Below, piece by piece: positions 23,973 to 32,077 of a stretch of DNA of 42,502 nucleotides. The notes under the pieces were generated by a model. It was not told the DNA's origin, did not search any database, and saw only the letters and a program-made list of their open reading frames with translations. The translations under genes and the position numbers were made by a program. Source of the stretch: Pseudomonas sp. UBA5706 (GTDB taxonomy: Bacteria; Pseudomonadota; Gammaproteobacteria; Pseudomonadales; Pseudomonadaceae); assembly GCF_002419965.1 (NCBI RefSeq), contig NZ_DIHC01000061.1:1-42502 (forward strand). The letters run 5' to 3'. The first letter of the stretch is position 1. Every line of letters starts with the position of its first letter.

Positions 23973-24926
23973 TTAAGGTTTCACCAGCCGCGCATCCAGG
24001 CTGTTCTGGGCCAGACGCTTGGCTTGATCCTGAGTCATGCCCAGGTGCTCGTGCAGCGCGAAGAAGTTCTCGGTGACATAGCCGCCGAAATACGCCGGGT
24101 CGTCGGAGTTCACGGTGACCTTCACCCCGCGCTCGAGCATGTCCAGGATGTTGTGCTGGCCCATATGATCGAACACGCAGAGCTTGGTATTGGACAGTGG
24201 GCAAACGGTCAACGGGATCTGCTCGTCGATGATGCGCTGCATCAGTCGCTCGTCTTCGATGGCACGCACACCGTGGTCGATGCGCTGAATCTTCAACAGA
24301 TCCAATGCTTCCCAGATGTATTCGGGCGGACCTTCTTCACCTGCGTGGGCCACGGTCAGGAAGCCTTCGTTGCGGGCGCGATCGAAAACGCGCTTGAACT
24401 TGCTCGGCGGGTGACCCATTTCTGAACTGTCCAGGCCCACGGCAACGAAGGTGTCGCGGTACGGCAGGGCCATGTCCAACGTTTTTTGCGCTTCTTCTTC
24501 GCTCAGGTGACGCAGGAAGCTGAGGATCAGGCCGCTGCCGATTCCGAGTTGTTCCTTGCCGTCTTTCAAGGCTTTGGAAATGCCATTGAGCACCACTTCG
24601 AACGGGACGCCGCGATCGGTGTGGGTTTGCGGGTCGAAGAACGGCTCGGTGTGGATGACATTCTGCGCCTTGCAGCGTTGCAAGTAGGCCCAGGTCAGGT
24701 CGTAGAAGTCCTGCTCGGTACGCAGCACGTCCGCGCCCTGGTAATAAAGGTCGAGAAATTCCTGCAGATTGTTGAAGGCGTAAGCCTTGCGCAGGGTTTC
24801 GACGTCGTTCCAGGGCAGGGCGATCTTGTTGCGTTCGGCCAGCGCGAACAGAAGCTCAGGCTCCAGCGAGCCCTCCAGATGCAGGTGCAGTTCGGCCTTG
24901 GGCAGGTCGTTCAACCAGTTGTACAT
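23973..24926 (-). CDS. Adenine deaminase (adenosine-deaminase-like)
   Basis: A 317-residue zinc hydrolase of the adenosine/AMP deaminase superfamily. Metal ligands are H14 and H16 in AELHLHLEGS, a histidine in the TVAHAGEE motif, and the aspartates of VNSDDPAYF. The catalytic HAGE and IDHGVRA motifs are intact. The protein closely resembles P. aeruginosa PA0148, shown to deaminate adenine to hypoxanthine rather than adenosine, so adenine deaminase is preferred over the usual label adenosine deaminase (add). The ATG of MYNWLNDLPKAEL is chosen by family convention; an ATG five codons upstream is also possible. It lies 79 bp after the dioxygenase gene and is probably the last gene of the BMP-dioxygenase-deaminase unit. 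Confidence 0.88.
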   Translation of the reverse strand: MYNWLNDLPKAELHLHLEGSLEPELLFALAERNKIALPWNDVETLRKAYAFNNLQEFLDLYYQGADVLRTEQDFYDLTWAYLQRCKAQNVIHTEPFFDPQTHTDRGVPFEVVLNGISKALKDGKEQLGIGSGLILSFLRHLSEEEAQKTLDMALPYRDTFVAVGLDSSEMGHPPSKFKRVFDRARNEGFLTVAHAGEEGPPEYIWEALDLLKIQRIDHGVRAIEDERLMQRIIDEQIPLTVCPLSNTKLCVFDHMGQHNILDMLERGVKVTVNSDDPAYFGGYVTENFFALHEHLGMTQDQAKRLAQNSLDARLVKP

Positions 24927-25005
24927 GTGCTTTTTTCTCATCAGGTGCAATGGCGGGCATTCTACAGTCATGGGCGCAGGCGGGTTAAAAACCTGACCGA
25001 AAGGT

Positions 25006-25974
25006 TCAGACCTCGGTTTGGTGGTCTCTTCGATAGGCGTAGGTATCGGCAAAACGCGACAGCAGAAACTCAGCGCAAGTGGTTGGCGGATACCGCGGTG
25101 GATGCTCGGCGTCGGTGCAGCCGGGCAGGCATTGGACTTGCGTGTCCGGATGCGGCTCGGCGAAGAACGGCATCGAATACCGGTCCACGCCCAGCGGGCT
25201 GATAACCCGGTGCAGCGTCGACACATATCGGTCGTTGCTCCAGCGCGCCATCATGTCGCCCAGATTGACCACGAACGTACCCGTAATGGGCGGCGCATCG
25301 GCCCAGTGGCCACGCACATCGCGCACTTGAAGCCCACCAGCGACATCCTGATAGAGCAGGGTGACGCAGCCATAATCGGTGTGCGCACCCGCACCTTGCT
25401 GTTGCGCGCTGGTGGCAGTGTGGCGCGGCGGGTAGTGAATCATTCGCAGCACGCTCACCGGCTGTTTGAAGCGTTGATCGAAGAAGTCCCGCTCGATGCC
25501 CAGCGCCGGGGTCATGGCGCGCAGCAACGTCGAGGCCAGGTCCTGCATGTCCAGATAATGCTGCTCCATCAGACGCTGCCAACCCGGCAAATCAGGATGG
25601 CGATTAGGGCCGCGCAGCGGTTTACCCGCCATGACATCCGGGTGATCGGCTGGCAGGTGCAAACCCATGTCGAAGGTTTCTTTCAGATCGCTTGGCAGAT
25701 CAGGGTCAAGCTGCTCGGTGGCGATGGCGCCATAGCCGCGGTGATGCCGGCCTTGGATGATGTCGATCTTCAGCTTGTCGGTCAAAGGCTGGGCGAAGAA
25801 TCGCTGCGCCGCGGCAATCACCTGGTCGATGCGCGCGGCGGTGATCGGATGGCCCTTGATGTAGAAAAATTCCCACTCACGGCACGCCCCGTCGATCTGC
25901 CGGGCAACTTCGTGCCAGGCCTGATCGTCGTTGCCATACAGTGGGGAAATGTCGATGACGGGAAGCGGGTTCAT
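25006..25974 (-). CDS. Isopenicillin-N-synthase-like Fe(II)/2-oxoglutarate dioxygenase
   Basis: A 322-residue non-haem iron oxygenase of the isopenicillin N synthase family. The N-terminal DIOX_N part (LPVIDISPLYG, then WEFFYIKGH) is followed by the catalytic double-stranded beta helix. Iron ligands are H198 and D200 in HTDYG and H255 in STLHRVISP; the 2-oxoglutarate-binding R-x-S is R265 and S267. All key residues are present, so it should be active. The substrate is unknown. It sits between a purine-nucleoside-binding protein gene and adenine deaminase, as a similar gene (PA0147) does beside PA0148 in P. aeruginosa, so oxidation of a modified purine or its side chain is plausible. GGAG lies 5 bp before the ATG. 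Confidence 0.88.
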   Translation of the reverse strand: MNPLPVIDISPLYGNDDQAWHEVARQIDGACREWEFFYIKGHPITAARIDQVIAAAQRFFAQPLTDKLKIDIIQGRHHRGYGAIATEQLDPDLPSDLKETFDMGLHLPADHPDVMAGKPLRGPNRHPDLPGWQRLMEQHYLDMQDLASTLLRAMTPALGIERDFFDQRFKQPVSVLRMIHYPPRHTATSAQQQGAGAHTDYGCVTLLYQDVAGGLQVRDVRGHWADAPPITGTFVVNLGDMMARWSNDRYVSTLHRVISPLGVDRYSMPFFAEPHPDTQVQCLPGCTDAEHPPRYPPTTCAEFLLSRFADTYAYRRDHQTEV

Positions 25975-26020
25975 GCGAGCTCCGGACCAGATGAATCGTC
26001 CTGCAGCGCCCCCGACTTGC

Positions 26021-26070
26021 TGTAGCAGTGTCATTACAACCACCACCGCCGGCAAGCCGGGCTGCAGGAA
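26021..26070. repeat. Degenerate REP-like element
   Basis: TGTAGCAGTG at the left and CACCACCGCCGGCAAGCCGG with GGCTGCAGG at the right are decayed arms of the REP family seen intact at 28648-28717. It lies in the 113-bp gap between the BMP gene and the dioxygenase. Confidence 0.55.
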
Positions 26071-26087
26071 CAACCGTTGTGAGCGTT

Positions 26088-27185
26088 TTATTTCGGCAAA
26101 TCTGCCTTCACGCCTTCAACGTAATAGTTCATCGAGGCCAGTTCCGCGTTGCTTGCCACGCTGCCCGCGGGGATTTTCACCGTACCCGCCTGGTCCTTGA
26201 TCGGTCCGGTAAACGGGTGAAACGCGCCGCTTTCGATGTCTGAGATGATCTGCTGTGCCTCACCCTTCACATCCGCCGGCACCAGATCGCTGATCGGTAA
26301 CTCCACGGTGCCTTCCTTCAGGCCGCCCCAGTAGTCCTGTGATTTCCAGGTGCCATCGATGACTGCCTGCGTCGCCTGGATGTAATGCGGGCCCCAATTG
26401 TTGACGATGGATGTCAGTACGGCTTTAGGGCCGAAATGCGCCATGTCCGAGGCGTACCCGACTGCGTAAACGCCGCGTCGCTCAGCCGCCTGGATCGGCG
26501 CGGGGCTGTCGGTGTGCTGGAAGATCACATCGACGCCCTGATCGATCAGGGCGTTGGCGGCGTCCGCTTCCTTGCCCGGGTCGAACCAGGAGTTGACCCA
26601 CACCACCTTGATCTCGGTGCCGGGGTTGTATTTGTTCAGGGCCAGCTGGATGGCATTAATGTCGCGCAGCACTTCCGGAATCGGAAACGAGGCGACATAA
26701 CCGATCTTTTTGGTTTTGGTCATCTTCGCCGCAAGGAAGCCGCCGACGTAACGGCCTTCATAGGTGCGAGCCAGGTAAGTGCCCATGTTCTTGTCCTGCT
26801 TGTAGCCCGTCGCGTGTTCGAAGGTTACCTTGGGAAATTGCTTGGCGACTTTAAGTGTCGGGTTCATATAGCCGAACGAGGTGGTGAACACCAGGTCGTA
26901 GCCGCCCTTGGCCATGTTGCGGATCACCCGCTCGGCATCCGCGCCTTCCGGAACGTTTTCGACAAAACCGGTGGTTACTTTATCGCCCAATGCCTTGGCC
27001 ATGGCTTGACGGCCCTGCTCATGCTGATAGGTCCATCCGTGGTCGCCAATCGGGCCGATGTAAACAAAGCCGACTTTCAACGGATCAGCCGCAACGGCCA
27101 TCAGGCTTGAACTCAGGCCAACGACAGCGGCCATGACGCACAGCAGTTTTTTCAGCGGACGATGGGAGTGAAGAGTGGAAAGCAT
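26088..27185 (-). CDS. BMP-family purine nucleoside-binding lipoprotein-like ABC substrate-binding protein
   Basis: A 365-residue periplasmic substrate-binding protein of the BMP (PnrA/Med) family, whose studied members bind purine nucleosides. A signal peptide covers about 1-32 (LKKLLCVMAAVVGLSSSLMAVAA) and appears to be cleaved at AVAA-DPLKVGF; no lipobox cysteine is seen. Family features include FVYIGPIGDHGWTYQHEQGR near 42, FTTSFGYMNP, and a VIFQHTDSPAP segment near 220. It most likely serves the permeases and ATPase at 31151-34773, from which it is separated by a ChaA gene and two enzymes. A sigma-54 element lies about 60 bp upstream. The dioxygenase and adenine deaminase genes follow on the same strand. 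Confidence 0.88.
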   Translation of the reverse strand: MLSTLHSHRPLKKLLCVMAAVVGLSSSLMAVAADPLKVGFVYIGPIGDHGWTYQHEQGRQAMAKALGDKVTTGFVENVPEGADAERVIRNMAKGGYDLVFTTSFGYMNPTLKVAKQFPKVTFEHATGYKQDKNMGTYLARTYEGRYVGGFLAAKMTKTKKIGYVASFPIPEVLRDINAIQLALNKYNPGTEIKVVWVNSWFDPGKEADAANALIDQGVDVIFQHTDSPAPIQAAERRGVYAVGYASDMAHFGPKAVLTSIVNNWGPHYIQATQAVIDGTWKSQDYWGGLKEGTVELPISDLVPADVKGEAQQIISDIESGAFHPFTGPIKDQAGTVKIPAGSVASNAELASMNYYVEGVKADLPK

Positions 27186-27245
27186 GCAGGTCGAGCTCCT
27201 GTGGGTCTTATGGGCCAGGCCGTCTGGGCGGGGCGTTCGACTCAA

Positions 27246-27262
27246 TGCAAAAAACTGACCAA
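27246..27262 (-). promoter_or_regulatory. Sigma-54 (-24/-12) promoter for the BMP gene
   Basis: Read on the minus strand, TTGGTCAGTTTTTTGCA has GG and GC exactly 10 bp apart, with TTGG before and TTTGCA at the end. This fits the consensus YTGGCACG-N4-TTGCW at the key positions. The start of transcription would fall about 50 bp before the BMP ATG. It is nearly identical to the element before the NCS2 gene. Confidence 0.7.
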
Positions 27263-27345
27263 TAAGACAGGTCTCCGCATTGCACGGGTTTGTTGTGCTG
27301 CACCGGATACAGCTGTCCGCAGAGATGTTCGTACACGGTGCGCTG

Positions 27346-27369
27346 CCGGTTGACTACGCTGCCAACCGG
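27346..27369. promoter_or_regulatory. Inverted repeat, possible enhancer site
   Basis: CCGGTTG (27346-27352) and CAACCGG (27363-27369) form a perfect 7-bp dyad with a 10-bp spacer. GCTGCC occurs before each arm. The dyad centre is about 95 bp upstream of the -24 element of the BMP promoter, a normal place for a sigma-54 activator site. Which activator binds is unknown. Confidence 0.45.
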
Positions 27370-27535
27370 TGCAAAACCGGGACGCGGGCAGTAGCACGAT
27401 GTGCCAGCGCAAGCTTCGGTGACGGGTCTGATTGCACTTGTGTTGAAACCTTTATTTACAACCAGCACTCTCAACGCCTTAAGCAGTTCTCACTTCATGG
27501 GCGTGCGGCATCCGTCGCAGGGATAAAAGGCAACG

Positions 27536-28627
27536 ATGGGCACGATTCTCAAGCAAGAAAAATTTCTCCTGTTGGCGGTGATCGCGACCTGCTTCGCCTA
27601 TCCGTTCGAGCACCAATTACTCAGTCACGGCAATATGGTCGCGCTGATTGCCGGGATTGTCCTGGTCGTGTTTATCGTCTGTGCGTCGATGCGTGTCGCG
27701 CACCATGCCGAGCTGCTCGCCGAAAAGGTCGGCGACCCCTACGGCACCATGATCCTGACCCTGGCTGCGGTATTGGTCGAGGTCGTGATTCTGGCAATCA
27801 TGATGAGCAACGAGCCGTCGCCCACGCTGGTGCGCGACACCATCTATTCGGCGGTCATGCTTGATGTCAACGGCATCCTCGGCCTGGCTGCGTTGATGGG
27901 CGGGCTCAAGCATGGAGAACAGTCCTACAACGATGATTCGGCACGTTCCTACAGCGTGATGATCCTGACCGCCATGGCCGTGTCGATGGTGGTGCCCGAG
28001 TTCATTCCCGAGTCGAACTGGAAGATGTATTCGGCCTTCACCATTGGCGCGATGATGTTGCTGTATGGGCTGTTTCTGCGCATGCAGGTGGGCCCGCACA
28101 GCTACTTTTTCAGCTACAGCTACCCCGACAAGAAGCGGCGCAAGGCTCAGCCTGAGCACGTCGAGAAAGAGGCAAACCTGCCGCTGTCCATCGGCATCCT
28201 GGTGTTCGGCGTGGTGATCATCGGCGCGCTGGCGGAGGTTATGTCCAAGACCGTGGACCTTGGCCTTGAGGGCAGTGGCGCTCCCCCTGTGATGACGGCC
28301 ATTCTGGTTGCCGCGATTTCCGCCGCGCCTGAAATCCTCACGGCGTTGCGCGCCGCACTGGCCAACCGCATGCAATCGGTGGTGAACATCGCTTTGGGCG
28401 CATCGCTGTCCACGGTGATCCTCACCGTCCCGGTGATGGAAGCCATGGCGCTGTACACCGGCCAGCCCTTCCAGATGGCGATGACGCCGGTACAAACGGT
28501 GATGATCTTCGTGACCCTGCTGGTCAGCGCGATCAACCTCAACGACGGCGAGACCAATGCCATCGAAGGCATGACCCACTTCGTGCTGTTCGCCACGTTC
28601 GTGATGTTGTCGTTGATGGGGTTGTGA
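27536..28627 (+). CDS. chaA: ChaA-type calcium (sodium)/proton antiporter
   Basis: A 363-residue inner-membrane antiporter of the CaCA superfamily, ChaA branch, which expels Ca2+, Na+ or K+ in exchange for protons at alkaline pH. The two inverted alpha repeats are clear: GDPYGTMILTLAAVLVEV with the catalytic-type acidic residue near residue 80, and AAISAAPEILTALRAALANR with E-containing motif near 265. GASLSTVILTVPVME follows. A charged cytoplasmic loop (about 200-215, KKRRKAQPEHVEKE) splits the halves. AAGG lies 6 bp before the ATG. It is on the opposite strand to the purine genes around it and shows no link to them. Confidence 0.9.
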   Translation: MGTILKQEKFLLLAVIATCFAYPFEHQLLSHGNMVALIAGIVLVVFIVCASMRVAHHAELLAEKVGDPYGTMILTLAAVLVEVVILAIMMSNEPSPTLVRDTIYSAVMLDVNGILGLAALMGGLKHGEQSYNDDSARSYSVMILTAMAVSMVVPEFIPESNWKMYSAFTIGAMMLLYGLFLRMQVGPHSYFFSYSYPDKKRRKAQPEHVEKEANLPLSIGILVFGVVIIGALAEVMSKTVDLGLEGSGAPPVMTAILVAAISAAPEILTALRAALANRMQSVVNIALGASLSTVILTVPVMEAMALYTGQPFQMAMTPVQTVMIFVTLLVSAINLNDGETNAIEGMTHFVLFATFVMLSLMGL

Positions 28628-28647
28628 GGCAACTGCAGTCCATGTTC

Positions 28648-28717
28648 CTGTAGCAGTCCGGCTTGCCGGCGGTGACGGCCCGTTTTCTCGCCACCGCCGG
28701 CAAGCGGACTGCTACAG
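28648..28717. repeat. Intact REPIN of the GCCGGC type
   Basis: The left arm (28648-28674) begins CTGTAGCAGTCCGGCTTGCC and continues into GGCGGTG. The right arm (28692-28717) is its inverse with one base changed. The 17-bp centre is unique. It lies between the convergent chaA and 8-oxoguanine deaminase genes, 20 and 11 bp from their stops, and probably serves as their shared 3' structure. Confidence 0.92.
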
Positions 28718-28727
28718 ACGACTCACA

Positions 28728-30083
28728 TCACCCCCTGATCAACTCCGCCGCCGCCTGTCTGTGATCAGCAATCAGACCTTTCAGATCCAGCCCCTCCACC
28801 TGACCATTCACCACCCTCCATTTGCCGCCGATCATTACGCGATCCGCCCGGTCCGCCCCACACAACAGCAGCGCTGACAGCGGATCATGACTGCCTGAAA
28901 AGCGCAGCTCGTCCAGCTTGAACAGCGCCAGGTCCGCCTGTTTTCCTACCGCCAGCTGGCCGATGTCGCCTCTGCCCAACAATTGTGCCGAGCCACGCGT
29001 CGCCCAACCCAGGACCCGATCGGGGGTGATCTTCTCGGCGCCATAACGCAGCCGCTGCAAATACAGCGCCTGTTTGGCCTCCAGAATCATGTTCGATCCG
29101 TCGTTGGAAGCCGAACCGTCAACCCCCAACCCGACCGGCGCGCCTGCTGCGGTCAGATCCAGCGTCGGGCAGATGCCGGACGCCAGGCGCATGTTCGAAC
29201 TCGGACAATGACAGATACCTGTTCGCGCTTGGCCCAGGCGTGCGATTTCCTGTGCATTGAAATGGATGCCGTGGGCCAGCCACGTACGCGGTCCGAGCCA
29301 ACCTACGCTGTCCAGGTAATCCACCGTACGCAGCCCGAATCGTTGCAGGCAGAAGTCTTCCTCATCGAGGGTTTCGGCCAGATGCGTATGCAGGCGAACA
29401 TCGAGTTTTTCTGCCAGTGCAGCACTTTCGGCCATGATCTCGGTGGTGACTGAAAACGGCGAACAGGGCGCCAGTGCAATCTGAATCTGCGCACCATCAT
29501 CGCGTTCGTGATAGCAATCGATCAGACGCTGGCTGTCCTCCAGAATGACCTGACCCTGCTGAACGGTCTGTTGCGGCGGGAGCCCGCCATCGGCTTCACC
29601 GAGGCTCATCGAACCGCGCGTCAACATCGCACGCATGCCCAATTCGCGGACACTCTGAACCTGAACGTCGATGGCATTTTCCAATCCGTCCGGGAACAGA
29701 TAATGATGGTCGGCCGCCGTGGTGCAGCCGGACAGCAACAGCTCGGTCAACGCGACCTTGCTTGCCAGTGCCAGTTTGGCCGGTGTCAGGCGCGCCCACA
29801 CCGGATATAGCGTCTTCAGCCACGGGAACAGCGGCTGGTTCACCACCGGTGCCCAGGCACGGGTCAGGGTTTGATAGAAGTGGTGATGGGTGTTGATCAG
29901 GCCTGGCAGCAGCACATGCTCGCGCGCATCGAAGACCTGATTGCAGGGCTTCTCGGGCGACTGGCCTGTGGCGAGCAGTTCAACGATTACGCCGTTCTCG
30001 ACCACCAGCCCGCCTCGGGCATCGAGATCGTTGGCAGTGAACACAGCAAGGGGATTTTTCAACCAGATACGGATCGCAGGCAT
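28728..30083 (-). CDS. 8-oxoguanine deaminase
   Basis: A 451-residue zinc amidohydrolase of the COG0402 (guanine/cytosine deaminase) group. It closely resembles P. aeruginosa PA0142, which converts 8-oxoguanine to uric acid. The zinc-binding INTHHHFYQT motif is near 64, the LHTHLAET motif near 230, and the terminal metal ligand lies in LGVDGSASNDGSN near 318. The full length argues for an active enzyme. It clears the oxidised base 8-oxoguanine released from damaged nucleic acid, feeding urate breakdown as a nitrogen source. AGGAG lies 9 bp before the ATG. It follows the SDR gene by 276 bp; no sigma-54 element was found in that gap, so it may be read from the ABC unit or have its own promoter. 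Confidence 0.87.
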   Translation of the reverse strand: MPAIRIWLKNPLAVFTANDLDARGGLVVENGVIVELLATGQSPEKPCNQVFDAREHVLLPGLINTHHHFYQTLTRAWAPVVNQPLFPWLKTLYPVWARLTPAKLALASKVALTELLLSGCTTAADHHYLFPDGLENAIDVQVQSVRELGMRAMLTRGSMSLGEADGGLPPQQTVQQGQVILEDSQRLIDCYHERDDGAQIQIALAPCSPFSVTTEIMAESAALAEKLDVRLHTHLAETLDEEDFCLQRFGLRTVDYLDSVGWLGPRTWLAHGIHFNAQEIARLGQARTGICHCPSSNMRLASGICPTLDLTAAGAPVGLGVDGSASNDGSNMILEAKQALYLQRLRYGAEKITPDRVLGWATRGSAQLLGRGDIGQLAVGKQADLALFKLDELRFSGSHDPLSALLLCGADRADRVMIGGKWRVVNGQVEGLDLKGLIADHRQAAAELIRG

Positions 30084-30210
30084 TGGCCGGCTCCTCTGAA
30101 AGTGGGTTCAGGTAGCCAGCTCAGTTTTGCCCTGTCTGCTGATCCAGGGTCGCCGCGACCTTGAACACATGTCGCGAGGCGAGGGTGGGGAGTTTAGGGT
30201 GCTGTTGAAA

Positions 30211-30230
30211 GCCGATGCAAGGGCATCGGT
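30211..30230. terminator. Hairpin between SDR and 8-oxoguanine deaminase genes
   Basis: CCGATGC and GCATCGG form a 7-bp stem with an AAGG loop (extended by a G-T pair). Read on the minus strand it is followed by TTTCAA only, so it is at best a weak terminator that would limit read-through from the SDR gene into the deaminase gene. The rest of this 276-bp gap shows nothing clear. Confidence 0.35.
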
Positions 30231-30359
30231 CGGGCGCTGCAGCAGCACGCTTCGTCGTCGGTAAGCGGTGTGGAATAACCACCGTCGGCAAGTTGCTGCT
30301 GCAAATGTGCGCGCCAGCTATCAGTTTTGTGCATCACCGCTGATACGAACGGCGAAGTA

Positions 30360-31046
30360 TCACCAGGGAATCGTCTCACCCTTGTAGTTGACGAAATGAT
30401 GTCCACCTTCTCCGGCAAAGCGTTCAAGTTGTTCGACGATGCCGCGCACGCTGGTTTGGACGTCTATGTCGGCGCCGTCGCCGCCCATGGCGGTGCGAAC
30501 CCAGCCCGGGTGCATGGACAGCACGGTCGGTTTGTTGTCGCCCAACTGGCTGACGAAAGTGTTGGTCATCGAATTAAGGGCCGCCTTGCTGGCCTTATAG
30601 AGGGCCATTTCCGGAGCGTCGGGCATCGTGACACTGCCGAGCACCGAGCTCATGAACGCGATGACGCCGGTGCCGGGGCGGATCTGCCCGACAAAACGTT
30701 TGGCCAAGCGGATGGGGGCGACAGCATTGGTCAAAAACAGCTGGCCCAGTTCGCCAGCCGTAGCGTCAGTTGGGTTGTCGTGCAGGGGGCCCATGATCCC
30801 GGCGTTGACGAATAAAAGGTCATAGACCTGATCCCTAAGGTTGAGCGCGAGGACTTCAAGGGACGATTGCTCGTCCAGGTCCAACGTTTGAATGTGCACG
30901 CCGGGGACGGCTTTCAAGTCATCGGCCTTGTGTGCATCGCGGACGGTGGCGGTAACGTCCCATCCCAGTTCGGTTAGGCGTTGTACCAGCCCCAGACCCA
31001 GGCCGCGGGAGGCGCCGATGATCAGCGCGGTTTTGTTGGCAGGCAT
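30360..31046 (-). CDS. Short-chain dehydrogenase/reductase
   Basis: A 228-residue classical-type SDR with a Rossmann fold. The nucleotide-binding motif is GASRGLGLGL at about 11-20. The NAG motif appears as FVNAGIMGP near 80, and the catalytic Y-x-x-x-K lies in ALYKASKAALNSM near 150. An arginine after the glycine motif suggests NADP(H). The substrate is unknown; many small SDRs of this kind resemble CsgA/carbonyl reductases. AGGAG lies 8 bp before the ATG at 31046; an upstream GTG is less likely. It follows the second ABC permease after about 104 bp on the same strand, so co-transcription with the nucleoside transporter is likely but its role there is inference. Confidence 0.82.
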   Translation of the reverse strand: MPANKTALIIGASRGLGLGLVQRLTELGWDVTATVRDAHKADDLKAVPGVHIQTLDLDEQSSLEVLALNLRDQVYDLLFVNAGIMGPLHDNPTDATAGELGQLFLTNAVAPIRLAKRFVGQIRPGTGVIAFMSSVLGSVTMPDAPEMALYKASKAALNSMTNTFVSQLGDNKPTVLSMHPGWVRTAMGGDGADIDVQTSVRGIVEQLERFAGEGGHHFVNYKGETIPW

Positions 31047-31150
31047 GAATGTCACTCCTAGCAGATCGAAACGAAGCAGCGTTAGCAGGGTTGACCGCAG
31101 TCGGCTTCAGGAATTTGTTTTTCCGGCGCAACGGTCAGTCCTGCCAATGC

Positions 31151-32077
31151 TCAGTGCCCCGACTGCCGGGGTTGCCCGAGGGACACCGGTGCATACAGTC
31201 GAGTGCGCACTGCGTTGCGCGACAGTAACACCAGCACCACGATCGTCGCGACGTACGGCAGCATTGCCAGTAGATTCGAAGGAATGGCCAGCCCGACACC
31301 TTGGGCAACCAGATACAGGATGCTGGCGAAACCGAAAAGATAGGCGCCCAGCAGCAATCGCCCTACCCGCCAACTGGCGAAAACGACCAGTGCCAAAGCG
31401 ATCCATCCCCTGCCTGCGCTCATGTTTTCTGCCCACATCGGTGTGTAGGCCAGCGACAGATAAGCGCCGGCAAGCCCGGCCATCGCTCCACCGAACAGCA
31501 CCGACAGCGTGCGTACCCACAGTACCGGCAGCCCCATCGCACTTGCAGCGTTTGGGTTTTCTCCGACCGCCTGTATGACCAGTCCCACACGACTTTTCTG
31601 CAGCGTCCAGGCCACCGCGGCGAATAGGGCGAATGACAGATACACCAGGACATCTTGTGCGAAGAGCATTCGTCCAATCAGTGGAACGTCGCTCAGCCAC
31701 GGGATCACGATTGGCTCGAAGCCGGTCAATGGCTTGCCTACCCATGCGGCACCGATGAAGCTCGACAAGCCGACGCCGAAAATCGTCAGCGCCAGCCCGG
31801 TAGCCACCTGGTTGGCGTTGAACAGCAGTGCCACCAGGGCGAACAGCGATGACAGCAGCATGCCTGCAAGAATCGCCAGCAATACGCCCAGCCATAGACT
31901 GCCGGTGCTCAACGCGACGATGAAACCGATCACCGCACCAAACAGCATCATGCCTTCCTGCCCCAGATTCAGGACGCCACTCTTCTCGCAGACCAATTCG
32001 CCCAGCGCCACCAGCAGCAATGGAGTTCCGCAACGCACGGTGGCGAACAGAATGTTACTCAACAGATCAATATCCAT
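31151..32077 (-). CDS. Nucleoside ABC transporter permease 2
   Basis: A 308-residue inner-membrane permease of the BPD_transp_2 type (as in YufQ/NupQ nucleoside importers). Eight or so hydrophobic spans are visible. The VCEKSGVLNLGQEGMMLFGA segment near residues 28-47 is the family hallmark: this E-x-G-x-x-N-x-G-x-E-G motif contacts the ATPase. The ATG overlaps the stop of permease 1 by one base, so the two are translationally coupled. It pairs with permease 1, the double ATPase and probably the BMP protein encoded at 26088. Substrate specificity for purine nucleosides or bases is inferred from the BMP family and neighbouring deaminases. Confidence 0.88.
   Translation of the reverse strand: MDIDLLSNILFATVRCGTPLLLVALGELVCEKSGVLNLGQEGMMLFGAVIGFIVALSTGSLWLGVLLAILAGMLLSSLFALVALLFNANQVATGLALTIFGVGLSSFIGAAWVGKPLTGFEPIVIPWLSDVPLIGRMLFAQDVLVYLSFALFAAVAWTLQKSRVGLVIQAVGENPNAASAMGLPVLWVRTLSVLFGGAMAGLAGAYLSLAYTPMWAENMSAGRGWIALALVVFASWRVGRLLLGAYLFGFASILYLVAQGVGLAIPSNLLAMLPYVATIVVLVLLSRNAVRTRLYAPVSLGQPRQSGH

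Noticed and set aside
30296..30320. Sigma-54 element before 8-oxoguanine deaminase
   Set aside because: On the minus strand GG and GC are 11 bp apart instead of 10, a spacing that normally abolishes recognition.
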